Assembly (NCBI GenBank): GCA_903919315.1
Contig: CAIXHP010000047.1
Coordinates: 1 to 41,988, forward strand
From: an uncultured Pseudomonadota bacterium
GTDB taxonomy: Bacteria; Pseudomonadota; Alphaproteobacteria; UBA9219
Direction of reading: 5' to 3'
Length of the DNA: 41,988 nucleotides
The notes beneath the pieces were generated by a model, which saw nothing but the letters and a program-made list of their open reading frames with translations, searched no databases and had not been told where the DNA came from. Below are positions 8,706-16,470 of the stretch, one piece after another. The first letter of the stretch is position 1; every line of letters begins with the position of its first letter. A program made the translations under genes and the position numbers.

Positions 8706-8725
8706 ATCAGAATACGTATTCTGAT
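8706..8725. promoter_or_regulatory. Perfect 20-bp palindrome, probable operator
   Basis: ATCAGAATACGTATTCTGAT is self-complementary over all 20 bases. It is placed 23 bases upstream of the minus-strand start at 8683 and about 110 bases before the -35 proposed for the plus-strand cassette, so a dimeric repressor or activator bound here could act on the minus-strand gene or on both. The regulator at 8999 is an obvious but untested candidate. Confidence 0.5.
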
Positions 8726-8834
8726 CTAGCGTTTACGGAGCCGAAGCCATCTGGTCGTGACTCCCGCCTATTGCGACTTTCGCGGTCCGCATTGAGCTTA
8801 TACATCCCTTCTCGAGGTAACTAAATAACAAAAT

Positions 8835-8863
8835 TAGTTTCATGGTAAATTTTGTGCTATAGT
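8835..8863 (+). promoter_or_regulatory. Putative sigma-70 promoter of the regulator/dehydrogenase cassette
   Basis: TAGTTT (8835-8840), a 17-base spacer, then TATAGT (8858-8863) in an AT-rich stretch. The -10 is good and the -35 weak. It lies 27 bases ahead of the small ORF at 8890 and 136 ahead of the regulator. Confidence 0.4.
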
Positions 8864-8889
8864 CTCCCCTCCATACCGTAGGGAGAACG

Positions 8890-8991
8890 ATGCCGCCTAA
8901 CGGCGAAAAAATGACGCGAAACAAATCAAAGGCTTGTGCTGGATACCCAAAAAAGAGTAAGCCTTTGTCATTAAAGAACAGCGAGGTTTGA
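8890..8991 (+). CDS. Possible 33-residue leader peptide
   Basis: ATG at 8890 follows a well-placed GGGAG (8881-8885) and a plausible promoter. It reads 33 codons of a very basic, Lys/Ser/Pro-rich peptide with one Cys (motifs NKSKACAGYPKKSK, LSLKN) to TGA at 8989. The stop lies 7 bases before the ATG of the regulator, which has no good ribosome binding site of its own (GAGG is 13 bases away), so translation of this ORF may feed the regulator. No family is recognised. It may be a true small gene, a leader, or chance. Confidence 0.4.
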   Translation: MPPNGEKMTRNKSKACAGYPKKSKPLSLKNSEV

Positions 8992-8998
8992 TATTGTT

Positions 8999-9658
8999 AT
9001 GATCACGGCTGCCCAATTGAGAGCTGCTCGCGGCTTGCTGGACTGGACTCGCGCCGATTTGGCGAAAGCCGCAGGCGTGTCGCCCGAGACCATCAAGAAC
9101 ATCGAACACGGTACGTTCCGCCCACAGGAATCGACGGCAGATGCCATTGTGCGCGCCTTCAAATCGCACGATGTCGAATTCACCGAAAACGAAGGCGTGC
9201 GCCGCGCCAAGGAAACGATCACGGTTCTGGAAGGCAAAGAAGGCTTTAAGACTTTTATGGACGACCTCTATCTGGTAGCACAGCTTCCTACCTCGATAAA
9301 TGGCGAGAAAGAGTTGTGCACCTACAACGTCGACAACGACATGTTTCGGTCTATTCTCGGCGACTACGCGCAACTTCATGTCACGCGCATGTCGCGGATC
9401 AAGAATCTTAAAATCAAAATTATCACGCCCAATCATGTGGAACCGCAAGACGGCACCAATTACCGAATCTATCGTCAACTCCCTAAATCCGGCGTGGATG
9501 TTCCGTTCTATGTTTACGACGATAAATTTGCTATCATCAACTTCGATGTTGAGAATCCGCCGCGTATCGTCATTATTTCATCGGCGGTCGTTGCTCAGTC
9601 GTACAGAGATCAATTTAACATGATGTGGCAGATAGCGACCGAGAGTGCTGGGACATGA
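8999..9658 (+). CDS. XRE-type transcriptional regulator with TrmB-like C-terminal domain
   Basis: 219 residues. Residues 3-60 are a classical Cro/C1 helix-turn-helix: QLRAARGLLDWTRADLAKAAGVSP then the recognition helix around ETIKNIEHGTFRPQ. Residues about 85-215 are a second, alpha/beta domain (FKTFMDDLYLVAQ, ELCTYNVDNDMFRSIL, PFYVYDDKFAIINFD, RIVIISSAVVAQSYRDQFNMMWQIA). Its strand-and-final-helix pattern resembles the effector-binding half of TrmB-type regulators or PLD-like domains; this comparison is from memory of the pattern. It probably controls the dehydrogenase genes behind it: 43 bases separate its stop from the start at 9702. Base composition is AT-richer than flanking housekeeping genes, suggesting transfer. 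Confidence 0.75.
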   Translation: MITAAQLRAARGLLDWTRADLAKAAGVSPETIKNIEHGTFRPQESTADAIVRAFKSHDVEFTENEGVRRAKETITVLEGKEGFKTFMDDLYLVAQLPTSINGEKELCTYNVDNDMFRSILGDYAQLHVTRMSRIKNLKIKIITPNHVEPQDGTNYRIYRQLPKSGVDVPFYVYDDKFAIINFDVENPPRIVIISSAVVAQSYRDQFNMMWQIATESAGT

Positions 9659-9701
9659 GTTTGTTTTTTGCCCGATCCATAGAGATTTAAAGAGTTCGCC
9701 G

Positions 9702-10829
9702 ATGACAAAGCCAAATCTTATCGCTCTAGACATAGGCACCTTCGATCCATTTCTCGGCAAAACAGCCGAGTTGGAACGACTTGTGGGAAAATACGTCTCT
9801 TTTGACAAAACCGAACCGGATCAAATTGCCGCGCGAGTGAAAAAGGCGAGAGCAGAAATTGTTGTGATTAGCACAAGCCAACTCACAGAGGAGGTTGTTC
9901 ATACACTTCCCGGTTCCGTAAAACTCGTTTGTACTACATCGACGGGCATCGAGCATATAGCCCTTAACGCAGCGACAGAACAACGCATTATGGTTGCGAA
10001 TGCACCGGGGTTTGCCACTGAAGCTGTGGCAAACACGGTCACCTTATGGCTTTTACAAGCGGCGCGAGGCGACACTAGCTTGCCGAATGCTTTGGTGCAT
10101 TCCGGTGAGTGGGAACTGGCGCGCACTGTTGGCACACGTACGCCGGGAACGGGGTTGGTAGGTAAGACTTTAGGAATTGTCGGCTTGGGCAACATCGGCC
10201 AAGCAGTCGCACATCGTGCTGTTGCCTTTGGCATGAAATTGGCCGTAAACACTCCTCACAGAAAAAATATTCCAAAGCTCGAAGAAATTGAGTATTGCGA
10301 TGCAGACAGAATTTTTGAACTCTCAAACTTTCTTTGTCTAACATGTGCACTCACACCTGAAACCACAGCTTTCGTCACAGCGGCACGGCTCGCGACAATG
10401 CCCAAAGGATCAGTTGTAATTAACGTGTCACGTGGCCCGGTCGTTGTTGAAGATGCGCTTGCTGCTGCGCTTGATAACGGACAGATCGCTCGCGCTTACA
10501 CCGATGTGTTGGATAGGGAGAAGGATATTGCCGCAGGCAGATGGAAAAGCCCGTTAATGAGACGTGATAACTGCATAATTTCGCCACATCTCGCATGGAA
10601 TTCAATTGAGTCTCTTAACAATCTCAGAGTAGCAGTCATTAGTAATGTTAAACATTATGTTGAACATGGAACCCCTCTACACCCTGTGTCATCGGACATG
10701 CCACTACCGACGAGTTGCACAGATACCCCACCCGTTATCATAACAAAGCCCGGACGACGTCAACAAAGTGCTGCGATTGGAGTACAGGCTACCGTAGCAA
10801 GAGAACACCCACTCGCAGCACCACAATAA
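9702..10829 (+). CDS. D-2-hydroxyacid dehydrogenase (NAD-dependent), intact
   Basis: 375 residues with the D-isomer 2-hydroxyacid dehydrogenase fold. The central Rossmann domain shows TLGIVGLGNIGQAVA (glycine motif at 161-166). All three catalytic positions are visible: Arg244 in INVSRGPVV, Glu273 in DVLDREKD, and His296 in ISPHLAWNS. It should reduce a 2-keto acid to a D-2-hydroxy acid or the reverse; substrate cannot be read. After the usual end (HYVEHGTPLHPV, about 328) is an unusual ~47-residue tail rich in Pro, Thr, Gln and Arg. I chose ATG 9702 because family similarity starts there; the longer frame overlaps the regulator gene. A perfect terminator follows. Confidence 0.85.
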   Translation: MTKPNLIALDIGTFDPFLGKTAELERLVGKYVSFDKTEPDQIAARVKKARAEIVVISTSQLTEEVVHTLPGSVKLVCTTSTGIEHIALNAATEQRIMVANAPGFATEAVANTVTLWLLQAARGDTSLPNALVHSGEWELARTVGTRTPGTGLVGKTLGIVGLGNIGQAVAHRAVAFGMKLAVNTPHRKNIPKLEEIEYCDADRIFELSNFLCLTCALTPETTAFVTAARLATMPKGSVVINVSRGPVVVEDALAAALDNGQIARAYTDVLDREKDIAAGRWKSPLMRRDNCIISPHLAWNSIESLNNLRVAVISNVKHYVEHGTPLHPVSSDMPLPTSCTDTPPVIITKPGRRQQSAAIGVQATVAREHPLAAPQ

Positions 10830-10850
10830 TCCCCTCCAATATCCCCAAAA

Positions 10851-10880
10851 ATCCCGCACCACTCCGGTGCGGGATTTTTT
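10851..10880 (+). terminator. Strong Rho-independent terminator
   Basis: ATCCCGCACC (10851-10860), loop ACTCC, GGTGCGGGAT (10866-10875), then five T. A perfect 10-bp stem, placed 21 bases after the first dehydrogenase stop. It separates that gene from the second dehydrogenase, which must therefore have its own promoter or rely on read-through. Confidence 0.9.
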
Positions 10881-11004
10881 CTTGCAACTAATTCGAATCA
10901 ATAGATTGGCTTTGTCCATTTGATATACCATGATGTGAGTACGGTGATTTGTTACGCTGAAAATTGCCGCGACTTTGAAACGGAAGCACATTGGGGCGTT
11001 CATT

Positions 11005-12048
11005 ATGTATGTCGTTGTTTTGGATGCTGCTGTTTATGGAAGGCACGAGGCTTGGGATCTGTTGAGTAAGGGACAGAGCTGCGCTCTGTACGAAAATACG
11101 GATCAGGGACAGATAGCCAGACGAGCGACGCTGCCAAATGGCACAACGGGACCGATTTGTCTTGTCTCTTGCTCAACGCCGCTTACCGCCGATACCATTC
11201 AGGCCCTAAGCCCCGACGTTCGACACATTATCGCGGCGGCGGGAGATACAAATCACATTGAGGTTGCTGCTGCGAAAGCGAGAAACATTACCGTAACGAG
11301 CGCAGCTGGTTTCGATGCAACCGCCGTCGCGCAAAGTGTCCTGCACATGATGCTAAATTTAGAGCACAACGCAACCAATCTAAACGGTATGGCCCACGAC
11401 GGCGAATGCGCGCTGGCGCGCACAATCTCTAATTACATTGGTTTTAACGAATTGTCTTCTCGGACTATTGGCATCATTGGCATGGGGACAAGTGGCACTG
11501 CTGTTGCACGTATGGCCCATTCTCTTGGCATGAATACACTCGTCCACACCAGCGGCCCCACCAGTATAGATAACCTCACTGTCGGATTCCGCTCACTTAC
11601 AGAGCTATTGGCACAATCCGATTTTGTTTCGCTACACTGTAAACACACAGGGGCAGCGGCGCACTATCTCACGAGTGAACTCCTGGGCCTTATGAAGCCT
11701 AGCGCATTCCTTATCAACACGACGGGCAACTCTCGTCTTGTTGATGAAACAGCCCTCGCCCAAATGCTTAACAATAAAAAATTGAGAGGCGCAGGGGTTA
11801 CAACTCTGCACAATGAAAACAGGTCAACTTTCGGTAAAAAAGCAAGCCCACTACAAGGCATAGCTAGCTGCTTAATATATCCACAAAGGGCCGGCGGGTC
11901 TCGTCAGGCACTCGATCATCTTGTTTGTCGAGTCAGTGAAATAATTGATAAAATTAAGGATAAAGCCCCATCGGACACCGCTGACTCGACCGCAACAACA
12001 CCCCAAAGACGAGTCGCACAATCCAGTTGGAACGCCGCCCCACGCTAA
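11005..12048 (+). CDS. Degenerate D-2-hydroxyacid dehydrogenase paralogue
   Basis: 347 residues, same fold as the gene before it: cofactor loop TIGIIGMGTSGTAVA (glycines at 159-164), then KPSAFLINTTGN and LVDETALAQML. The catalytic positions are altered. Where the family has Arg-Gly after INxx, this protein has Gly241-Asn242, with an Arg only at 244; the Pro-His of the active site is Pro-Gln (IYPQRAGGS, Gln294). A Glu at 271 may remain. It can probably bind a dinucleotide but is unlikely to carry out normal hydride transfer; a regulatory or partner-subunit role is inferred. The frame is open with no frameshift. Its C-terminal tail (TPQRRVAQSSWNAAPR) is again Gln/Arg/Pro-rich. ATG 11005 is preferred over a TTG at 10975. 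Confidence 0.7.
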   Translation: MYVVVLDAAVYGRHEAWDLLSKGQSCALYENTDQGQIARRATLPNGTTGPICLVSCSTPLTADTIQALSPDVRHIIAAAGDTNHIEVAAAKARNITVTSAAGFDATAVAQSVLHMMLNLEHNATNLNGMAHDGECALARTISNYIGFNELSSRTIGIIGMGTSGTAVARMAHSLGMNTLVHTSGPTSIDNLTVGFRSLTELLAQSDFVSLHCKHTGAAAHYLTSELLGLMKPSAFLINTTGNSRLVDETALAQMLNNKKLRGAGVTTLHNENRSTFGKKASPLQGIASCLIYPQRAGGSRQALDHLVCRVSEIIDKIKDKAPSDTADSTATTPQRRVAQSSWNAAPR

Positions 12049-12075
12049 CAAACGCCAAGCCGCCTTACCCGTGGC

Positions 12076-12948
12076 TCATCCGACCATCTTCTTCAACGCT
12101 TCGCGCACACGAGCGCCCATTTCAGGATGGGCCAGGGCAAAGGCGACGTTGGCTTCAATGAAGCCCAGTTTATCGCCGCAATCGTAGCGCGTACCCGTGT
12201 AACGCACACCATGGAAGGGCTGACGGCCAATCAGACGTGCCATACTGTCAGTGAGCTGAATCTCGCCGCCCGCACCGGGGCTTTTGGATTCCAGTTCTTC
12301 GAAAATCTGGGGCTGAAGGATATAACGCCCGATGATCGAGAGCGTGGACGGCGCTTGCGCGGGATCAGGCTTTTCGACCAGCCCCCGCACTTTGGCGAGA
12401 TGACCATTGTCGCTCTCGACATCTAGAATGCCATAGCGGTTGGTCTGTTCGCGGGGAACATCCACAACGCCGACGACGTTGCCGCCGACTTCCTCATAGG
12501 CTTCCATCATTTGCTTGAGGCAGGGTTTCTCAGCCAGCACAACGTCGTCGGCCAGCAAGACCGCAAACGGCTCGTTGCCCACGAGATGACGGGCGCACCA
12601 CACGGCGTGGCCCAGTCCCAACGGTTCGCGCTGGCGCGTGAACAGCAGTTGACCGGAGTCGATGTCGGTGGTTTGCAGCAGCGCCAGTTCGCGCATTTTG
12701 TTACGGCGCTCAAGCGTGCGCTTTAACTCGTCGTTGCGGTCAAAATGGTCTTCGAGAGCGCCCTTACCCCGACTGGTCACGAAGATGAACTGTTCGATCC
12801 CGGCAGCGCGGGCTTCGTCGACCGCATGTTGGATCAACGGACGATCCACCAGTGTCAGCATCTCCTTAGGCATCGCCTTTGTGGCTGGCAGGAAGCGCGT
12901 GCCTAGTCCGGCGACGGGGAAGATGGCCTTACGAATGGGCTGTCTCAT
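12076..12948 (-). CDS. galU: UTP-glucose-1-phosphate uridylyltransferase
   Basis: Makes UDP-glucose from UTP and glucose 1-phosphate for envelope polysaccharides and trehalose-type sugars. 290 residues. The nucleotide-binding signature AIFPVAGLGTRFLPATKAMPKEML starts about residue 8; DRPLIQHAVDEA, FVTSRGKGALEDHFD, LGLGHAVWCAR and the metal-site LLADDV follow, then VVDVPREQTNRYGI and GEIQLTD. I start at ATG 12948, with AGAGGA upstream; the frame opens 9 codons earlier with no family match. It converges with the second dehydrogenase at a 27-base gap. Return to GC-rich, core-like sequence begins here. Confidence 0.95.
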   Translation of the reverse strand: MRQPIRKAIFPVAGLGTRFLPATKAMPKEMLTLVDRPLIQHAVDEARAAGIEQFIFVTSRGKGALEDHFDRNDELKRTLERRNKMRELALLQTTDIDSGQLLFTRQREPLGLGHAVWCARHLVGNEPFAVLLADDVVLAEKPCLKQMMEAYEEVGGNVVGVVDVPREQTNRYGILDVESDNGHLAKVRGLVEKPDPAQAPSTLSIIGRYILQPQIFEELESKSPGAGGEIQLTDSMARLIGRQPFHGVRYTGTRYDCGDKLGFIEANVAFALAHPEMGARVREALKKMVG

Positions 12949-13014
12949 GAAAAATCCTCTTTGCTTCAAGGGCAAAACAGACGCTGTCTGATCTAGGGGA
13001 AACGGACGAGCGTT

Positions 13015-13422
13015 TTACACCGTCCCCGGCGGCAACGCCAGAGCCTCCTTCACCGCGTCGCAGATTTCCTCAAGGGAAAAGGGCTTGGCGATGATCCGAT
13101 GCACCAGCGCGTCAAGGTTGTGCGCCCTCATACGTTCCTGCGCGTAGCCGGAAATCATAACAATCCGCAAGTCGGGAAACAGGCGGATAGCTTTCAGCGC
13201 CAGCGCGATGCCATCCACGTTCGGCATGACGATGTCCGTGACCAGAACATCAAATTTTTCCCGCGCCAACACATCAAGAGCCTGTTGGCCATCGATGACG
13301 GAGGCCACGCCATAGCCGACCGACTGCAACGACCGCACGATGAACTCGCGCACGGCGGGGTTGTCTTCAACGACAAGCGTCCGTATGACGCTTTCGCCCT
13401 GAGGTTCACTTTTCGGAGTCAT
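13015..13422 (-). CDS. Single-domain response regulator (CpdR-like)
   Basis: 135 residues, essentially only a receiver domain. The acidic pocket is VVEDN near residue 18, the phospho-acceptor Asp lies in FDVLVTDIVMPNVDG, the switch Ser/Thr in IVMISGYAQ and the conserved Lys in IIAKPFS. There is no output domain. The TDIVMP segment and the short length resemble CpdR, which in Caulobacter directs ClpXP proteolysis in the cell cycle, but many receiver-only proteins look like this, so the name is tentative. The start overlaps the end of the upstream zinc-ribbon gene by 17 bases, indicating one transcript. Confidence 0.8.
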   Translation of the reverse strand: MTPKSEPQGESVIRTLVVEDNPAVREFIVRSLQSVGYGVASVIDGQQALDVLAREKFDVLVTDIVMPNVDGIALALKAIRLFPDLRIVMISGYAQERMRAHNLDALVHRIIAKPFSLEEICDAVKEALALPPGTV

Positions 13423-14161
13423 GGCTCAACTCGGCGAAACTCAGTTTAACCTCAACCACCGTTCCCGGCGGGGTTCTGGTTACAGTCTCAAAGCGCGCAA
13501 CCTCGCCCGGACGCAGTTTAGGCGTAGGCGCGTCGATGCGCCAGCTCCGCATCACGCTGCCGTCAGGCCCAATGGCCAAGGCCAGAATATCAGGAACGTC
13601 TTGGTCGGAGGCGGTGTCATTGTGGATTTCGCCCTCCACCGAAAGCCCCACGGAGCCACCTTCGTAGCGGCGCTCGGAGTGAATCTGTTGCAGGCTCAAC
13701 CCTTGACCGCCGTGCGTGATGCCCATGCCGAGAGCGTTGTAATAAGGCTCAAGGAAAGGCCAGCGTAGCGCCGCCATCTGCCGTCCCTGCACAAGCGCGA
13801 CGATCACGCCCAACACCAGAAGAAACAGAAAGACCAAAAGCCACAGACGTACCCTGTGCCACCGCGACTCTGCACACACGGCAGGCAGGTTCGAGCCGGG
13901 CGGAATCGGTGTCGTCGCCGCAGGAGGCTCGGTCAAAGGAGGAAGCTTGGGTGCAACCGCAGGCGCAGCGACCTTCTCCGACGACAGGGCATCGGTCGTC
14001 TCGGCTTGCACCTCCGCCAACATCGCCGCGACGTTGGCGGGCAAATCGGCTTGCCATGTGTGGGAACAACGGGCGCAGCGAACCTGTCGCGGCCCCGACG
14101 CGAACACGGTGGCCGCCACGAGATAACGGGCGTTGCAATTGGGACAAATCAGAATCATCAC
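13406..14161 (-). CDS. Zinc-ribbon (MJ0042-type) membrane protein with DUF3426
   Basis: 251 residues. An N-terminal zinc ribbon has two Cys pairs (C6-x2-C9 in ICPNCNARY and C29-x2-C32 in VRCARCSHTW). A Pro/Ala-rich linker follows, then one membrane helix near residues 105-127 (LWLLVFLFLLVLGVIVALV), then a C-terminal DUF3426 domain (LSVEGEIHNDTASDQDVPDILALAIGPDG) resembling extracytoplasmic beta sandwiches. The arrangement puts the ribbon in the cytoplasm and DUF3426 in the periplasm. This protein is commonly found next to ftsEX in Alphaproteobacteria, as here; its role is unknown. Two tandem ATGs start the frame; either could be used. Confidence 0.85.
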   Translation of the reverse strand: MMILICPNCNARYLVAATVFASGPRQVRCARCSHTWQADLPANVAAMLAEVQAETTDALSSEKVAAPAVAPKLPPLTEPPAATTPIPPGSNLPAVCAESRWHRVRLWLLVFLFLLVLGVIVALVQGRQMAALRWPFLEPYYNALGMGITHGGQGLSLQQIHSERRYEGGSVGLSVEGEIHNDTASDQDVPDILALAIGPDGSVMRSWRIDAPTPKLRPGEVARFETVTRTPPGTVVEVKLSFAELSHDSEK

Positions 14162-14289
14162 CTATGTTATAGGAATTCGCGCCCTCCGAAGCAACCACAG
14201 GCATGCTTGCGTTCCACTTTGGCTGGGGACAAAATGGGCGCGTTAAATTCCCTTGCTTTCAACCGCATTGTTAACCTTATATCCCCTCT

Positions 14290-14967
14290 ATGCTCGTCGC
14301 CTTCAACCACGTCCATCTGCGTTACGGTCAAGACCGCCCCGTGCTGACGGATATTCATCTTTCCGTCGCGCCGGGGTCGTTCCATTTCCTGACCGGCCCC
14401 AGCGGGGCGGGCAAATCGTCATTGTTGCGCCTGATTTACGGCTCAGAGCGCCCTAGCGAAGGCCATGTGACCCTGTTTGGGCAAGATATGGCCCGTTTGC
14501 ACCGAAGCGAGCTTCCGGCGATGCGGCGGCGGCTTGGCATCGTTTTTCAGGATTTCCGCCTGATCCCTCACATGACGGCGCTGGAAAACGCCGCCCTGCC
14601 TTTGCGCTTGGCGGGGGCTGAGGAGAATCAGGTGCGCGCGCATGTGGCCGAACTGCTCGATTGGGTCGGATTAGGAAACCGGGCGCAAGCCCTGCCCTCC
14701 GAGCTTTCCGGCGGCGAACAGCAGCGCGTGGCCATTGCCCGCGCCGTGATTAACAAGCCGCGCCTGCTCTTGGCCGACGAGCCGACCGGCAATGTGGACG
14801 ATGAATCGGCGCTCAAGCTGCTCCATCTCTTCCTCGAATTGAACAAGATGGGAACGGCGGTACTCCTCGCCACGCATCAGCAGGTTTTGGTGGATCGCTT
14901 GGGCAAACCGGAATTGCGGCTCAGGCAGGGCCGTCTGATTTCTACCACCGTGGCGGAGGCGGCCTGA
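14290..14967 (+). CDS. ftsE: Cell division ABC transporter ATP-binding protein FtsE
   Basis: 225 residues, a single ABC ATPase domain. Walker A is GPSGAGKSS (residues 36-44), Q-loop FQDFRLIP, signature LSGGEQQR, Walker [11 protein letters not shown]-loop ATHQQ. With FtsX it forms the divisome-linked complex that controls peptidoglycan hydrolases. ftsX begins one base after this stop (TGATATG), so the pair is coupled. No clear ribosome binding site precedes ATG 14290. TTAACCTT, one base from the CtrA half-site TTAACCAT, lies about 20 bases upstream; this is suggestive only. Confidence 0.95.
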   Translation: MLVAFNHVHLRYGQDRPVLTDIHLSVAPGSFHFLTGPSGAGKSSLLRLIYGSERPSEGHVTLFGQDMARLHRSELPAMRRRLGIVFQDFRLIPHMTALENAALPLRLAGAEENQVRAHVAELLDWVGLGNRAQALPSELSGGEQQRVAIARAVINKPRLLLADEPTGNVDDESALKLLHLFLELNKMGTAVLLATHQQVLVDRLGKPELRLRQGRLISTTVAEAA

Positions 14968-14968
14968 T

Positions 14969-15865
14969 ATGACCGTACCGTCGAATCTATTTGTTATGGC
15001 CTTTCGCCAGCAACGGCTCGGCCTGATGTTCACGGTCATCATGGCCATTATGGTCTATCTGGCGACTCTGGCCATGTCGGCGCAAGCGTCGCTGTCGTCC
15101 GTCGCGACGGCGTGGGGCCATAGCCGCGAGGGCCGCCTGACCATCGAAATTCCACCGCCCGACGAGAAAGCGAATGTAGCGCAGTCCGAACGCGTACGTC
15201 AGGTCATAGCGGCGCTCCGCGCCATGCCCGAAGTGGGAATGGTTGAGTCGGGATCGGATGCCGAAACGGCCCGCTTGCTCAAGCCTTGGATCAACGACGC
15301 CGCTTTGTTGCGCAGCCTCCCCCTCCCCGCCCTGATCGATGTGAAGGCGGCTTCAGGTTGGACGCTGGAGGCCGAGACGTTGCGCAAGACTCTAGCGGGC
15401 ACAATCGAGAATGTGCGCGTGGACGATCATGCGGATTGGATGGCCGCGTTGCTGCGTTTGCTGCGCGGGTTGAGCCTGATTGCGGGACTGACGATCCTGC
15501 TGGCGGGACTGACGATGGTGATCGCCATCAGCTTGATTTGCCGCACCGCAATGGCCGTTCAGCACGAAACGATTGAGTTGCTCCATTTGATGGGCGCCAC
15601 CGATGCCGATATTGCGCGGCAGTTTCAGCATCACGCGCGGCGCCTGTCGTTCCCAGCCGCGCTTGCGGGCTTTGGCCTTGCAGCCGTGACCTTTGCGGTT
15701 CTGGCCCTTCTGCTGGGGCATTTTGTTGAACATCCCCTGTTGTCGCTGGGCGGCTCGTGGCTCCGGCTTATCCTGATGAGCCTATCCGTGCCGCTGATCG
15801 CCGTAGCGGGGGCCATGATCACGGCGCGTTTCTCCGTCCTCAGCCTGTTACGGCGGTTGCCATGA
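14969..15865 (+). CDS. ftsX: Cell division protein FtsX
   Basis: 298 residues with the FtsX plan: a short cytoplasmic start, TM1 at about 17-38 (GLMFTVIMAIMVYLATLAM), a periplasmic domain to about residue 155, then three more helices (SLIAGLTILLAGLTMVIAI, FPAALAGFGLAAVTFAVLALLLGH, LSVPLIAVAGAMITA). The cytoplasmic ELLHLMGATDADIARQFQ is a recognised FtsX segment. It is the membrane partner of FtsE and relays ATP hydrolysis to cell-wall hydrolases. Its stop overlaps the next start by four bases (ATGA). Confidence 0.92.
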   Translation: MTVPSNLFVMAFRQQRLGLMFTVIMAIMVYLATLAMSAQASLSSVATAWGHSREGRLTIEIPPPDEKANVAQSERVRQVIAALRAMPEVGMVESGSDAETARLLKPWINDAALLRSLPLPALIDVKAASGWTLEAETLRKTLAGTIENVRVDDHADWMAALLRLLRGLSLIAGLTILLAGLTMVIAISLICRTAMAVQHETIELLHLMGATDADIARQFQHHARRLSFPAALAGFGLAAVTFAVLALLLGHFVEHPLLSLGGSWLRLILMSLSVPLIAVAGAMITARFSVLSLLRRLP

Positions 15866-16470
15866 GAAAGGGGCGGATTTTCCTCTATCTGATCGTCGCG
15901 GTCGGGCTTTCGGCGGCGGCATGGATGGCGGGATTGCTTTTGTTCGTCGGCACAGTGGCCCACCTGAACGAACCCTCGGTCGATGCCGACTTGCAGCCAA
16001 CGGAGGCCATCGTCGTTTTGACCGGCGGCAGCGAGCGGCTGTCCAGCGGGCTGGAGCTGCTGATCGCGGGCAAAGGGAAAAAGCTTTTGGTGTCGGGCGT
16101 GCATCAAGGGCTGACGCTGGAACGGCTTTTGGCCAATCAGCAGGTTCCGGCCGAGCTTCGCGCCTGTTGCATCGCCCTCGACTATGCGGCGGACAACACC
16201 ATCGGCAACGCGGAAGAGACCGCACGCTGGATGAAGGCGGAGGGCTTTTCGTCCCTCCGGCTCGTCACCGCGCACTACCACATGCCGCGCAGCCTGATCG
16301 TATTTCGCGACCTTATGCCGGATATCGCCATCGTCCCCTACCCCGTCGCGCCGGAGAGCGTTCATCTGGCCGATTGGTGGAGCCGTTCCGGCACAGCGAA
16401 TCTTTTGGTGACTGAGTACAACAAATTTCTACTCGTCGCGCTCCGCGACCGGATGGGAGGATTGCTATGA
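15862..16470 (+). CDS. YdcF family (DUF218) membrane-anchored protein
   Basis: 202 residues. One N-terminal membrane helix (residues 5-27, IFLYLIVAVGLSAAAWMAGLLLF) is followed by a periplasmic DUF218 domain: EAIVVLTGGSERLSSGLELL, then ADNTIGNAEETARWM and LRLVTAHYHMPRSLIVFRDL. YdcF/ElyC/SanA proteins are linked to envelope and peptidoglycan or lipid-carrier homeostasis; the reaction is unsettled. ATGA overlaps on both sides place it in the ftsE-ftsX-ydcF-plsC operon. I start at 15862, where the hydrophobic anchor begins; the longer frame runs back into ftsX. Confidence 0.85.
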   Translation: MRKGRIFLYLIVAVGLSAAAWMAGLLLFVGTVAHLNEPSVDADLQPTEAIVVLTGGSERLSSGLELLIAGKGKKLLVSGVHQGLTLERLLANQQVPAELRACCIALDYAADNTIGNAEETARWMKAEGFSSLRLVTAHYHMPRSLIVFRDLMPDIAIVPYPVAPESVHLADWWSRSGTANLLVTEYNKFLLVALRDRMGGLL

